Source: a virus
Length of the DNA: 64,000 bases
Virus record (IMG/VR): IMGVR_UViG_3300028392_001993
Location: 114,198-178,197 of that record
Strand: one strand, 5' to 3'
Shown here: piece after piece, positions 29,161-36,817 of the stretch
How positions within the stretch are numbered: position 1 is the first letter of the stretch
How the letters are laid out: every line of letters begins with the position of its first letter
Translations under genes and position numbers: made by a program
The notes under the pieces: model-generated
What the model was told of the DNA's origin: nothing
The model's input: only the letters and a program-made list of their open reading frames with translations
Databases searched by the model: none

Positions 29161-29220
29161 TAGGTGTAGTTCGCGGAATTGGCGTTCCCAACTACTCTAA
29201 CATTAAATAGGAATGTCAGC

Positions 29221-29811
29221 ATGAATATTTACAATAAAAAGAATCCTCCTGGTGGCTTTTACGTATATGCCTATCTACGAGATGATGGAACTCCCTATTA
29301 CATTGGCAAAGGTAAGGGAGTACGAGCATGGAAACAACATTCTATCAAGGGTAAAGGTGCTCATACTCCTAAAGATAATTCTCGTATTTTTGTTTGTGAA
29401 ACGAATCTCACCGAAGTTGGTGCTTTTGCTCTTGAACGTAGATATATTCGTTGGTATGGACGAAAAGATTTAGTAACAGGTATTTTGGTTAATCTGACAG
29501 ACGGAGGAGAAGGTACTAATAATACTCAAAGAAATATTACTGAAGAAACAAAACGTAAAATTGGGCAAGCCAACAAAGGGCGTATCCAGTCTGCTGAAAC
29601 AAAACTAAAACGTAGTCAATCGTTAGCAGGACGTAAACCTTCAGAGGAATCAAATGCAAAACGTCGAGCAAAAGCAATTGGTAGAGTGTTAGGCCCTCAC
29701 GATGCAGAAAGACGTGCTAAAAATAGCGAGGCAGTTCGTCAGTGGTGGGCTAACCGTAAATTAGAATTGGTCAGGCCAGTCACGCCAGAGTGCGTGTTGA
29801 ATGTTGCCTGA
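29221..29811 (+). CDS. GIY-YIG homing endonuclease with NUMOD3-type DNA-binding repeats
   Basis: 196 aa from the ATG at 29221; a TTG at 29179 in frame is less likely. The catalytic core shows GGFYVYAYLRDDGTPYYIGK (the GIY and YIG elements), ALERRYIRWYGRK and VNLTDGGEG. The second half carries short NUMOD3-like DNA-binding segments (ITEETKRKIGQANKGRIQ, ETKLKRSQSLAGRKPSEES) and a basic tail. This is the layout of free-standing phage homing endonucleases of the Seg type, which cut uninfected alleles and spread by repair. Its last 51 nt overlap the 3' end of the convergent minus-strand gene, so the C-terminus may be an accident of insertion. Confidence 0.85.
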   Translation: MNIYNKKNPPGGFYVYAYLRDDGTPYYIGKGKGVRAWKQHSIKGKGAHTPKDNSRIFVCETNLTEVGAFALERRYIRWYGRKDLVTGILVNLTDGGEGTNNTQRNITEETKRKIGQANKGRIQSAETKLKRSQSLAGRKPSEESNAKRRAKAIGRVLGPHDAERRAKNSEAVRQWWANRKLELVRPVTPECVLNVA

Positions 29812-30093
29812 AACAAATTGATTAAAACTTTTGTGTTTGACTTCAAGATCACCTTCAAGTGGTGCAACTCGCTTGAATGCTGAATCCATTTGAGCCATGT
29901 CTCGAAACTCCATAATAATGAGCCATTCAGGCATGTCGGCTATGCTACGGAATCCCATCTTGCAACGTGTGATTCTGTAGGATTCCATTTTGCCTTCTGA
30001 AATCAAGTGATCAAAGAAACTTTTCATACCGTTGACCCAGTCCAAGTCTGAGATGTCGCCTTCTTTGTCTGCCCAAATTGTATATAAATCCAT
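29761..30093 (-). CDS. Small conserved phage protein (110 aa), function unknown
   Basis: 110 aa, one compact domain: DLYTIWADKEGDISDLDWVN, MKSFFDHLISEGKMESYRIT, then IIMEFRDMAQMDSAF and a closing FNQFVSGNIQHALWRDWPD. Similar small proteins occur in aquatic T4-like phages, recognised from memory. The alternating strand/helix order would suit a ferredoxin-like (dimeric alpha-beta barrel) fold, but no active-site pattern is visible. GGAG lies just before the start. It is last in the gp26-like operon and converges on the homing endonuclease gene. Confidence 0.65.
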   Translation of the reverse strand: MDLYTIWADKEGDISDLDWVNGMKSFFDHLISEGKMESYRITRCKMGFRSIADMPEWLIIMEFRDMAQMDSAFKRVAPLEGDLEVKHKSFNQFVSGNIQHALWRDWPDQF

Positions 30094-30095
30094 AG

Positions 30096-30530
30096 TTACT
30101 CCAGTGGTCCTAGTATTTCAAATCCTTCTATTTCAGATTTGTACAGATGTGCTTGCTCAAGGTACAAGTATTTAAATCCTCGTTCCCTGTAGATAGCACA
30201 TTCTGTCTTCATTGTTTCTATTCCCAAACGTAGCCTGGGATTGTTGTAGTTCCATGCAAACTGATCACACAGCGCATTATGATTGTCGTAGCGTCGGATC
30301 AAACTGAACGCTACTAGTTTATCATGGTCATAGTAACCAATTACATCAGTCATTGGATCAGTGTAACGACTATCAAATATAGGCATCACACTGGCAAAGT
30401 GTTTGTAGATACAATAGTCTCTGTAGATTTTATTCAAAGCAGGGATATCTGGATCACGCAAGTATGCCCACTTGACTGTTGATTTGTAATTGGTTTTTTC
30501 TAAATCAATTCTAGCAAACTGATAACTCAT
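30096..30530 (-). CDS. GNAT-like acyltransferase-type protein
   Basis: 144 aa. The order VIGYYDHDKLVAFSLIRRYD, ALCDQFAWNYNNPRLRLGIE and ECAIYRERGFKYLYLEQAHL resembles the central strands and the acceptor-side helix of a GNAT N-acyltransferase fold. The classical acetyl-CoA-binding R/Q-x-x-G-x-G/A loop is not evident, so activity is uncertain. Similar genes occur beside the next one in aquatic T4-like phages. It overlaps the upstream gene by ATGA. Confidence 0.55.
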   Translation of the reverse strand: MSYQFARIDLEKTNYKSTVKWAYLRDPDIPALNKIYRDYCIYKHFASVMPIFDSRYTDPMTDVIGYYDHDKLVAFSLIRRYDNHNALCDQFAWNYNNPRLRLGIETMKTECAIYRERGFKYLYLEQAHLYKSEIEGFEILGPLE

Positions 30531-31027
30531 CTTGGATCCTGTCTGTGGCTGAACAGGCCTTGTAAATATTCTTCTGGCCAGTTGTGATAAAATCCTTTGA
30601 CAGCCATTTGTTTTGCTTTGGTATTGAGATCACCTAAAGCCTGTATCAGTGCAAGTGCATACGTGCCTTGATTCATACAAACACCGTTGACAATTTCTGG
30701 GTCAGCAGGGTGATCTTCCATGGCAATCAAGTCTCTGGGTATGAGAGTTTCCTGATTAGCAAGTTCAATGCTGTTGGCAAACAGTTCACGTGGCCATTCA
30801 GTAGGATCGTAAGCATAGATAACAACTTCATACTTCTCCATGCCATACCTAGCACGATTTTTAAGATCGTACAAGGGATCGGCACCCAGGAACACGCCAT
30901 AAGTGCGTTTGAGTCTGGCCTGTCGTGCAAACGGACAAGGGGGCCAACCTCCTAGACTAGGATGTGGAACTTCCACAAAGTTCTCAATCCATGATTCAAT
31001 ATCTTGTTTGACTTGTTCTAGTTCCAT
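30527..31027 (-). CDS. Conserved phage hypothetical protein (166 aa)
   Basis: 166 aa. The best-defined part is near the N-terminus: WIENFVEVPHPSLGGWPPCP followed by FARQARL. VVIYAYDPTEWPRELFANSI and NGVCMNQGTYALALIQALGD form the remaining core. The PHP-x-LGGWPPCP-x-A block looks like a substrate or metal site, but I do not know its function. Its ATG overlaps the stop of the -1 frame tail-assembly extension (TAATG), placing it in the same transcript. Confidence 0.6.
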   Translation of the reverse strand: MELEQVKQDIESWIENFVEVPHPSLGGWPPCPFARQARLKRTYGVFLGADPLYDLKNRARYGMEKYEVVIYAYDPTEWPRELFANSIELANQETLIPRDLIAMEDHPADPEIVNGVCMNQGTYALALIQALGDLNTKAKQMAVKGFYHNWPEEYLQGLFSHRQDPR

Positions 31028-31257
31028 TAGAAGAAAGGTAATTTTGATTTTTGTGTGGTTTCAAGGTTGCTCTTGATTAGTTCTGCAACCATACTGCGTT
31101 CACTAAAACTCATGTTAAGTACATCTTCGTATGTGCCGCCGCCACGTAGATGCCAACTCATTTTTAAGCATTGAGCCTTCAAGTCGTTAGCCTCCTTTTC
31201 CATACGATCAACAGTAGCGGAAATTTCCTCAGCTGCCTGGGTTAGGAGGCTTGATCG
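31027..31257 (-). CDS. -1 frame extension of the gp26-like tail assembly protein (frameshift product)
   Basis: A 76-codon open frame read in the -1 frame from the slippery site. It begins RSSLLTQAAEEISATVDRME, runs through QCLKMSWHLRGGGTYEDVL, and ends TTQKSKLPFF before TAA at 31029-31027. The only ATG with usable context is residue 19 (31203); no good ribosome site was seen before it. Its first codon (CGA) is exactly the next codon after a -1 slip on T_TTT_TTC. Expression as a 352-aa fusion (276 + 76) is therefore more likely than as a separate protein. Internal initiation at 31203 (58 aa) is the alternative. The conserved-looking core suggests a real protein. Confidence 0.65.
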   Translation of the reverse strand, partial: RSSLLTQAAEEISATVDRMEKEANDLKAQCLKMSWHLRGGGTYEDVLNMSFSERSMVAELIKSNLETTQKSKLPFF

Positions 31258-32084
31258 AAAAAACTTGTTTGGTCCAGTGTTACTGTTTGTTTGTATTCGT
31301 GTTTACATGCCGCACACGTGATCTGCACGGGTTTGAATTCGCTAGTGTTGCGTTTTTCAATAATCATGTCGCGAATTTTAACAAATAATTTTCTATCACT
31401 ATTGCGTAAGAATTCTTCAATGTGCTCAGGTTCTGTTACCAACACCTGTGGCGTTCTGATGCTGGCAACGTTCCATTTTAATGCACTCACTGTTAGTTCT
31501 GTAATTTTTTGCAAAGCCTGATTTAGCATTTCGAGTTTTTGTTCATCGGGTAAATCACTGCCGGGCACCGATTGCAACACACGCTGTTCTTCAAACTGTT
31601 TTAGGTTCACATCGTTTTGATCACGATAGTTCATGGGCTGAAAAGAGATCTCCAAATCACCTTCTCGGAGCGGAGTCACATAGTCTGGCATTTGCAAACC
31701 GTCTAGTACTATTCGTAAATCAATAGTATACTCGTCTTGATTTTTGCATTCTGGGCACTGGCTGTTGATCTCCATATCGTGCCCGTAGCTGGCAATTCTA
31801 ATTGCTACCAAAATAGAATTAAGATCAGTACCAGGTGCTGACCAGGCGTCCTTGATGTCAGGAATACAACTTTGAATCACGTTGACTACTGCTGATCCGT
31901 TAAACAGCGCATCAGGGGTGCGATATGTAATTTCATCAATTGCAGTCATGGGTAATACTGGCAATTCTTGATTTGGGGGCATCGTGATAGAGCCTTTGGG
32001 CCAGAAGTTACCATTAGAGGGCAAGCGCAGGTAAACTGACGGTTGTCTAAAATATTGTTTTAACGGATTCGCAATTTGGGACAT
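31242..32084 (-). CDS. 26: Baseplate hub/tail assembly protein gp26-like with zinc-binding cysteine pairs
   Basis: 280 aa (T4 gp26 is 208 aa). The N-terminus YFRQPSVYLRLPSNGNFWPK, then ELPVLPMTAIDEITYRTPDA, NVIQSCIPDIKDAW and LVAIRIASYGHDM, matches from memory the gp26-like proteins of T4-like phages. Two CX2C pairs (C110/C113 and C257/C260) could bind zinc. The gene sits next to the tape measure gene, divergently, and its 3' end carries a -1 slippery site. Together these resemble the tape-measure chaperone pair (G and GT) of many tailed phages. The exact role, hub subunit or tail chaperone, is unresolved. Confidence 0.7.
   Translation of the reverse strand: MSQIANPLKQYFRQPSVYLRLPSNGNFWPKGSITMPPNQELPVLPMTAIDEITYRTPDALFNGSAVVNVIQSCIPDIKDAWSAPGTDLNSILVAIRIASYGHDMEINSQCPECKNQDEYTIDLRIVLDGLQMPDYVTPLREGDLEISFQPMNYRDQNDVNLKQFEEQRVLQSVPGSDLPDEQKLEMLNQALQKITELTVSALKWNVASIRTPQVLVTEPEHIEEFLRNSDRKLFVKIRDMIIEKRNTSEFKPVQITCAACKHEYKQTVTLDQTSFFDQAS
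31257..31263 (-). promoter_or_regulatory. Slippery heptamer T_TTT_TTC for -1 ribosomal frameshifting
   Basis: In the gp26-like frame the codons read AGT TTT TTC GAT, so the heptamer fits X_XXY_YYZ exactly. It lies five codons before the zero-frame stop (31244-31242). A -1 slip joins the frame that stays open for 76 codons. Confidence 0.7.
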
Positions 32085-32092
32085 AAATCACC

Positions 32093-32100
32093 TATAAATA
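32093..32100 (+). promoter_or_regulatory. Late promoter TATAAATA before the tape measure gene
   Basis: A perfect T4 late consensus, 24 nt before the ATG at 32125. It lies in the short divergent gap with the gp26-like gene. On the minus strand the closest match is CATAAGTA (32114-32107), one mismatch from CATAAATA. Confidence 0.75.
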
Positions 32101-32124
32101 TAGTTCTACTTATGGGTAATAAAC

Positions 32125-34698
32125 ATGGCTGAAGCAAATATTGAATTAGAACACATGGCTCGATTGTTGGAACAAGCCAACGGCGAAGTACAACGTTACG
32201 GTAAAGTAACCAAAGAAACTCAAGAAGCCATGACTGATGCCCAAATGAAGGCCAAGTTTGGTGTTGAGAACTTTACAAAAAGTACCAACACAGCAGGACA
32301 AGCGTTGGCTGCCTTGGCAGGTGCGGGCATCGAAAGTACCAAGGCCATGTACGAAGGCAAAAAAGGTGCTGCCGCTTTTAATTCCAGTTTAGATGAAATG
32401 TCTAAAGCAGCCGCACTGGCAGGCACAGCACTCACACTGTTGATTCCTGGCGGCATTGTGATGAAGGCCGTGATCGGCGGCCTGACCATGGCAGCCACAG
32501 CGGCCATTGCTTATACCAAAGCCGCCAACGACATGGCAGACAAACTGTATCAAGGCTACAGCAAACTGCAAGAATCAGGTGCGGCAGCCAGCGATGGCAT
32601 GACTGGTGTGTTTGAAGATGCTAAGAAACTGGGCTTGAGCATGAACCAGTTGGACAGTATGGTTGGACTGGTGGCAGCCAACAGTCAAGAACTTGCCTTG
32701 ATGTCTGGATCTGTTGCACAAGGCCGCAAAGAATTTGCTAAAGTAGGCGAAGCACTAGAATCATCTAGAGAAGGCTTCTTCAAGATGGGTATTAGTCAGG
32801 AAGCGCAAAACGAAAGTATGATGCGTTATGTTAAAAACATGACTCTGTCGGGTCGTGCTCAAACCATGACAACCAAAGAGTTAGCAGATGGTGCTAGATC
32901 TTACATTATGGAACAAGATCGATTGACCAAACTTACAGGTTTAAATGCTCAGGCACAACAGCAATTATTGGATCGTGCTAAAGATAGTGAACAATTTAAT
33001 TCCAAGATCCGTGCCTTAGAAATGGAGAACACAGTTGAATCTCGAAAGGCTGCTGATGGATTGAGAGAAGGTTTAAAAATAGCTGCCATGGGCGGCGAGA
33101 AAACCGCCGCCGGCTTTATGGCCTTAGCCACTAATAATTTGAGGAGTGCAGACGCCCAGGCATTATTCACCACATCATATGGTAAAGCCATGCAAGCACC
33201 ATTGGACATAATTGCAGGCATGGATCCTGCCAAAGCACTACAACCCATGTTTGACGGTATTGCTGAGTTTGAAAGAACACAAGGTAATCAAATCAGTCAA
33301 CTGGATGCCAGTAACGGTCGTTTTCTTGCATCAAAAGAACAGGAGAGGGCATCTATAATTTCTAGTATGGGTATAGAAAAAGGCATGGCAAAAATCAAGG
33401 CCGATCAACTATTGCAACAGAAAGGTCTTGGTGACGAAGTCGCCAATGAATATGGCAGTATGATCAAAGAACAGCAAGATGCCAATAAGAAACTAGAACA
33501 ATCAGTATTTAAAGGTGTATTGGGTTCTGTTACCAGCATGAGAAAATTAACCGGCGCTACTGATACTCTGGCAGATGGATTTAGTTTGCTTACTGACGGC
33601 ATTAACAAACTGTTGAGCATAGTTGGTCTGGGCCCAGAAGAAGACAAAGTGGCTGAGAAAGACAAAGAAATCAAAGACGTCAGGAAAGAACTAGCAACGG
33701 CTTATGCCAATCAAGCAATCGCAAAAACACCTGGAGAAAAAGCCACAGCAGATCGAGAAGTTGCATACTATACTGAAAAACAAAAATTACTTGAAGCCGA
33801 GAAGAAAAATCTATTAGAAGATGAGAAGAACGCTGCCTACGAGAAAGAAGTAATAAAACGTGCTGAAGATGATGCCAAACTGAAAAAAGCAGAGCGCGAT
33901 CGTCAAATGAAGACTGCTACAGTTGCGCAAAAAATGGGTATTGGCCTAGACAAACCAATGAAAGAGGCTAAAGAGGCATACGAAGCCGCGGACATGAAGG
34001 CCGCTCAACTGGGCATAGTGGGTAGTCCGACTCGAAGTGCGGCGGTGCAAGAACTCAAAGGATCAGGATGGAAACCAACTGAAAAGAAAAGAGCAGGTGC
34101 TTCCCAAAGCGGTACGTCAAGAGAGAGTCTTGAAGAGCAAGGACTCAAACTGAAAAAAGGTGATGTGCAGGCTGAAGGTGCTGACCTTAGCCCTAACATA
34201 ATTGAACTGGCCAAAAACATACAAGAAAATATCAAAGGGTTTGGGCATTTTAGTGCATTCAATGATAATTTTCATAATGAGAAAGCATCTTCAAGCAAGC
34301 ACGTAAAAGGACTTGCTGCCGACTTCACACTAGATAAAAAGCCCAGTCCTGAACAAGGAAAAGAACTTGTTACTTGGTTAAACAAGCAAGGTGCTAGCCT
34401 TGCAATCGATGAATACAACAATGCCACTAAAGGTGCCACAGGTGGTCACATTCACGTGGAAATTCCTACCTTTGCTGAAGGTGGCGACCTGGCTGCAGGC
34501 AAACTGGGCATTGCCGGTGAAGCAGGCCCGGAATTTGTCGAAGGCCCGGCTAGCATTACTCCAATGGGTGACATAATGGGGGTGTTTAACAACATGGCCA
34601 TGATGATGGGTAAACAAGTGGGTGCAATTGATGAATTGGTCAGAATTGCCAAGAACGGCAACGACATACAAACTAAGATCCTGCGTGTGCAACAGTAA
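32125..34698 (+). CDS. Tail tape measure protein with C-terminal M15-like peptidase domain
   Basis: 857 aa. The N-terminal 120 residues are helical. A hydrophobic segment follows (AALAGTALTLLIPGGIVMKA, then VIGGLTMAATAAIAY), as in tape measures that enter the host membrane. Residues 130-620 are long helices and Lys/Glu-rich coiled coil. Near residues 700-780 is a D-Ala-D-Ala carboxypeptidase/M15-like domain: SKHVKGLAADF supplies His and Asp, and GGHIHVE the later His. The end has FAEGGDLAAGKLGIAGEAGP and EFVEGPASITPM, a motif common at tape-measure C-termini. Role: sets tail length, and probably cuts peptidoglycan stem peptides during injection. T4 gp29 (590 aa) has no such domain. Confidence 0.8.
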   Translation: MAEANIELEHMARLLEQANGEVQRYGKVTKETQEAMTDAQMKAKFGVENFTKSTNTAGQALAALAGAGIESTKAMYEGKKGAAAFNSSLDEMSKAAALAGTALTLLIPGGIVMKAVIGGLTMAATAAIAYTKAANDMADKLYQGYSKLQESGAAASDGMTGVFEDAKKLGLSMNQLDSMVGLVAANSQELALMSGSVAQGRKEFAKVGEALESSREGFFKMGISQEAQNESMMRYVKNMTLSGRAQTMTTKELADGARSYIMEQDRLTKLTGLNAQAQQQLLDRAKDSEQFNSKIRALEMENTVESRKAADGLREGLKIAAMGGEKTAAGFMALATNNLRSADAQALFTTSYGKAMQAPLDIIAGMDPAKALQPMFDGIAEFERTQGNQISQLDASNGRFLASKEQERASIISSMGIEKGMAKIKADQLLQQKGLGDEVANEYGSMIKEQQDANKKLEQSVFKGVLGSVTSMRKLTGATDTLADGFSLLTDGINKLLSIVGLGPEEDKVAEKDKEIKDVRKELATAYANQAIAKTPGEKATADREVAYYTEKQKLLEAEKKNLLEDEKNAAYEKEVIKRAEDDAKLKKAERDRQMKTATVAQKMGIGLDKPMKEAKEAYEAADMKAAQLGIVGSPTRSAAVQELKGSGWKPTEKKRAGASQSGTSRESLEEQGLKLKKGDVQAEGADLSPNIIELAKNIQENIKGFGHFSAFNDNFHNEKASSSKHVKGLAADFTLDKKPSPEQGKELVTWLNKQGASLAIDEYNNATKGATGGHIHVEIPTFAEGGDLAAGKLGIAGEAGPEFVEGPASITPMGDIMGVFNNMAMMMGKQVGAIDELVRIAKNGNDIQTKILRVQQ

Positions 34699-34702
34699 AC
34701 AC

Positions 34703-34710
34703 GGTAAATA
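34703..34710 (+). promoter_or_regulatory. Late promoter GGTAAATA, 7 nt from the portal start
   Basis: GGTAAATA followed by AACTACT and ATG. There is no ribosome-binding site in the 7-nt gap, so the transcript would have almost no leader. Confidence 0.5.
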
Positions 34711-34717
34711 AACTACT

Positions 34718-36502
34718 ATGGCAGATACAAAACAAGGCTCCTGGCGCAAGTACTTCAAGGTTGCAGACAACTCTGGAGCTCAAAGTCCTATTTCAGGATC
34801 AAATCAATTTGGTTTACCAAACTACCCCCGCAACGACGGCAGTGGTAGTGCATCACAAGCAGACTTTGTGTTTCGTAACTATGCCAGCAGACTACCGGAA
34901 GTTTACTCGGGCCACCCCAATCGTGTGGAACGCTACAACCAGTACGAGAACATGGACATGGACTCAGAAGTCAATGCATGCCTGGACATCATTGCTGAGT
35001 TTTCCACACAACTGAGTGAAACCAACGGCACACCGTTTGATGTAAAATACAACGACAAGCCCACTGATCACGAAATTGAAATTATCAAGAAGCAGATGCA
35101 ACAGTGGGTCAAGCTGAACAAGCTGGATCAACGCATCTTTAAACTGTTCCGCAACACCATCAAATACGGCGATCAAGTGTTTGTGCGTGATCCAGAAACA
35201 TTTGAAATGTACTGGGTGGACATGAGCAAGGTCATGCGTATCATTGTGAACGAAAGCGAAGGCAAGCGTCCTGAGCAGTATGTGATTCGTGACATCAACC
35301 CCAACTTCCAGAACATGACTGTGGCAGCCAAGACCACCACAGACTACATGACAAACCCTGTGACAGGTACTATCAGCGGCAGTTCAAACTACACCATGCC
35401 CAATGGCGGTGCCGGAGGCGGTGTGGGCAACAGTCGCTTTATGCAGGCCATGAACGAAGCCACAATTGATGCCAAGCACGTGGTACATTGCAGTTTGAAC
35501 GAAGGCCTGGATGTGTTCTGGCCCTTTGGACGCAGTATACTGGAACAGATTTACAAGGTTTACAAGCAGAAAGAACTGTTAGAAGACGCTATTCTTATCT
35601 ATCGTGTGAGCCGGGCACCTGAGCGCAGAGTGTTCAAAATTGACGTGGGCAACATGCCCAGTCACTTGGCCATGCAGTTTGTAGAACGTGTGAAAAACGA
35701 AATGCATCAACGCCGAATCCCTACCATGACCGGTGGCGGTCAAAACATGATGGATTCAAGTTACAATCCACTATCAATTAATGAAGATTACTTCTTTCCC
35801 CAAGGCCAAGACGGCCGTGGCTCTAGTGTAGATGTACTGCAAGGCGGTGCAAACCTAGGCGAAATTGACGATTTAAAGTACTTTAACAACAAGATGGCAC
35901 GTGGTTTACGTGTGCCTAGCAGTTACTTGCCCACTGGACCTGACGACTCAGACCGTGCTTTGAGCGACGGAAAAGTAGGCACAGCACTGATACAAGAGTA
36001 CAGATTCAACCAGTATTGTGAACGTTTACAGGCGTTAATTGCACAAAAACTGGACGACGAATTCAAGATGTTCTTGAAGTGGCGCGGCTTTAACATCGAC
36101 TCCGGCTTGTTCAGTATTGGATTTAATGCACCACAGAACTTTGCAAGTTACCGTCAAAGCGAATTGGACAACACACGTATCCAGGCATTTATGCAGTTGG
36201 AACCCTTGCCTTACATGTCGAAACGTTTCTTGCTTGAACGCTTCTTGGGTTTGACCGAAGGCGAAGTCAAAGAAAACGAAGATATGTGGCGTGAAGAACG
36301 TGAAGATCCACAACTCAAAGTTGCCGGCAGTGATTTACGTGCTGTGGGTATTAACCCAGGTGCTATGCAAACAGACATTGATACTGGTGAAGAAATTGGC
36401 CAAATGGAACCAGCAGGGGTAGGCACACCTGAAGTAGGATCAGCTCCAGCAGGTCCTGTAGTACCAGGTGGCGTGGGTGGCGCAGGTGCCCCTGCTGTAT
36501 AA
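34718..36502 (+). CDS. 20: Portal protein gp20-like
   Basis: 594 aa (T4 gp20 is 524 aa). Typical gp20 stretches: NRVERYNQYENMDMDSEVNA, CLDIIAEFSTQLSE, LFRNTIKYGDQVFVRDPETF, LIYRVSRAPERRVFKIDVGN and DDLKYFNNKMARGLRVPSSY. It forms the dodecameric channel at one capsid vertex where DNA is packaged and the tail is joined. The C-terminal 60 residues are Gly/Pro/Ala-rich and extra. The order portal, small core protein, acidic core protein, protease, scaffold, capsid follows the T4 head module. Confidence 0.93.
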   Translation: MADTKQGSWRKYFKVADNSGAQSPISGSNQFGLPNYPRNDGSGSASQADFVFRNYASRLPEVYSGHPNRVERYNQYENMDMDSEVNACLDIIAEFSTQLSETNGTPFDVKYNDKPTDHEIEIIKKQMQQWVKLNKLDQRIFKLFRNTIKYGDQVFVRDPETFEMYWVDMSKVMRIIVNESEGKRPEQYVIRDINPNFQNMTVAAKTTTDYMTNPVTGTISGSSNYTMPNGGAGGGVGNSRFMQAMNEATIDAKHVVHCSLNEGLDVFWPFGRSILEQIYKVYKQKELLEDAILIYRVSRAPERRVFKIDVGNMPSHLAMQFVERVKNEMHQRRIPTMTGGGQNMMDSSYNPLSINEDYFFPQGQDGRGSSVDVLQGGANLGEIDDLKYFNNKMARGLRVPSSYLPTGPDDSDRALSDGKVGTALIQEYRFNQYCERLQALIAQKLDDEFKMFLKWRGFNIDSGLFSIGFNAPQNFASYRQSELDNTRIQAFMQLEPLPYMSKRFLLERFLGLTEGEVKENEDMWREEREDPQLKVAGSDLRAVGINPGAMQTDIDTGEEIGQMEPAGVGTPEVGSAPAGPVVPGGVGGAGAPAV

Positions 36503-36505
36503 ATA
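36498..36505 (+). promoter_or_regulatory. Late promoter TATAAATA, 5 nt from the gp67-like start (leaderless)
   Basis: Perfect TATAAATA overlapping the portal stop codon (TAA at 36500-36502), then CTGGT and ATG at 36511. Confidence 0.7.
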
Positions 36506-36510
36506 CTGGT

Positions 36511-36732
36511 ATGATACTAAACGAATTTTGGCACAAAGACCCCGAAGCCTATCAGGATCTAGATCAAGACAACAGCCAAACACAACTGGGCGATTTGCGT
36601 AAAACGCATCTAACCTTGCGTCAGTTAAACAAACTGCGCAAGATGAACGATGTGCGTACAGTTGAATACAAAGAGAAACTCAAATTGGTGCGTCAGCAGT
36701 ATGCACCTGCTCCAGAAGCACCGGCGATGTAA
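36511..36732 (+). CDS. Small prohead core-type protein (gp67-position)
   Basis: 73 aa, charged and helical: FWHKDPEAYQDLDQDNSQTQ, GDLRKTHLTLRQLNKLRKMN, then VEYKEKLKLVRQQYAPAPEA. It occupies the place of T4 gene 67 (an 80-aa internal core protein) between the portal and the remaining core genes, and similar small proteins occur there in aquatic T4-like phages. Sequence similarity to T4 gp67 is not obvious by eye, so the name is positional. Confidence 0.6.
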   Translation: MILNEFWHKDPEAYQDLDQDNSQTQLGDLRKTHLTLRQLNKLRKMNDVRTVEYKEKLKLVRQQYAPAPEAPAM

Positions 36733-36778
36733 TTTATCGCCATTTCGACCCCATAAACCGCTAGTTTTTCTCCTAGGG

Positions 36779-36786
36779 TGTAAATA
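36779..36786 (+). promoter_or_regulatory. Late promoter TGTAAATA before the acidic core protein
   Basis: TGTAAATA 31 nt before the ATG at 36818, with a good GGAG ribosome site (36807-36810) in the leader. This is a conventional leader, unlike the neighbouring leaderless starts. Confidence 0.55.
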
Positions 36787-36817
36787 ACATTACACTTTAA
36801 CCTATAGGAGTTTCCTT

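Larger units (their letters stand above)
28683..29178. other. About 500 bp of non-coding, hairpin-rich DNA between two GIY-YIG genes
   Basis: No credible ORF in any frame. Visible hairpins: GCTGAG/CTCAGC with an 8-nt loop (28705-28724); TCTGT-GAA-ACAGA inside GGG...CCC (28803-28826); GGGGG/CCTCC nested in AAGC/GCTT (28882-28924); TTCACCGT/ACGGTGAA (29021-29040); GTTGTT/AACAAC (29096-29120); and a terminator-like hairpin at 29121-29142. No tRNA cloverleaf or group I intron core was recognised. Candidates are a structured RNA, a remnant of an intron or homing insertion, or a replication or packaging site. Confidence 0.6.
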
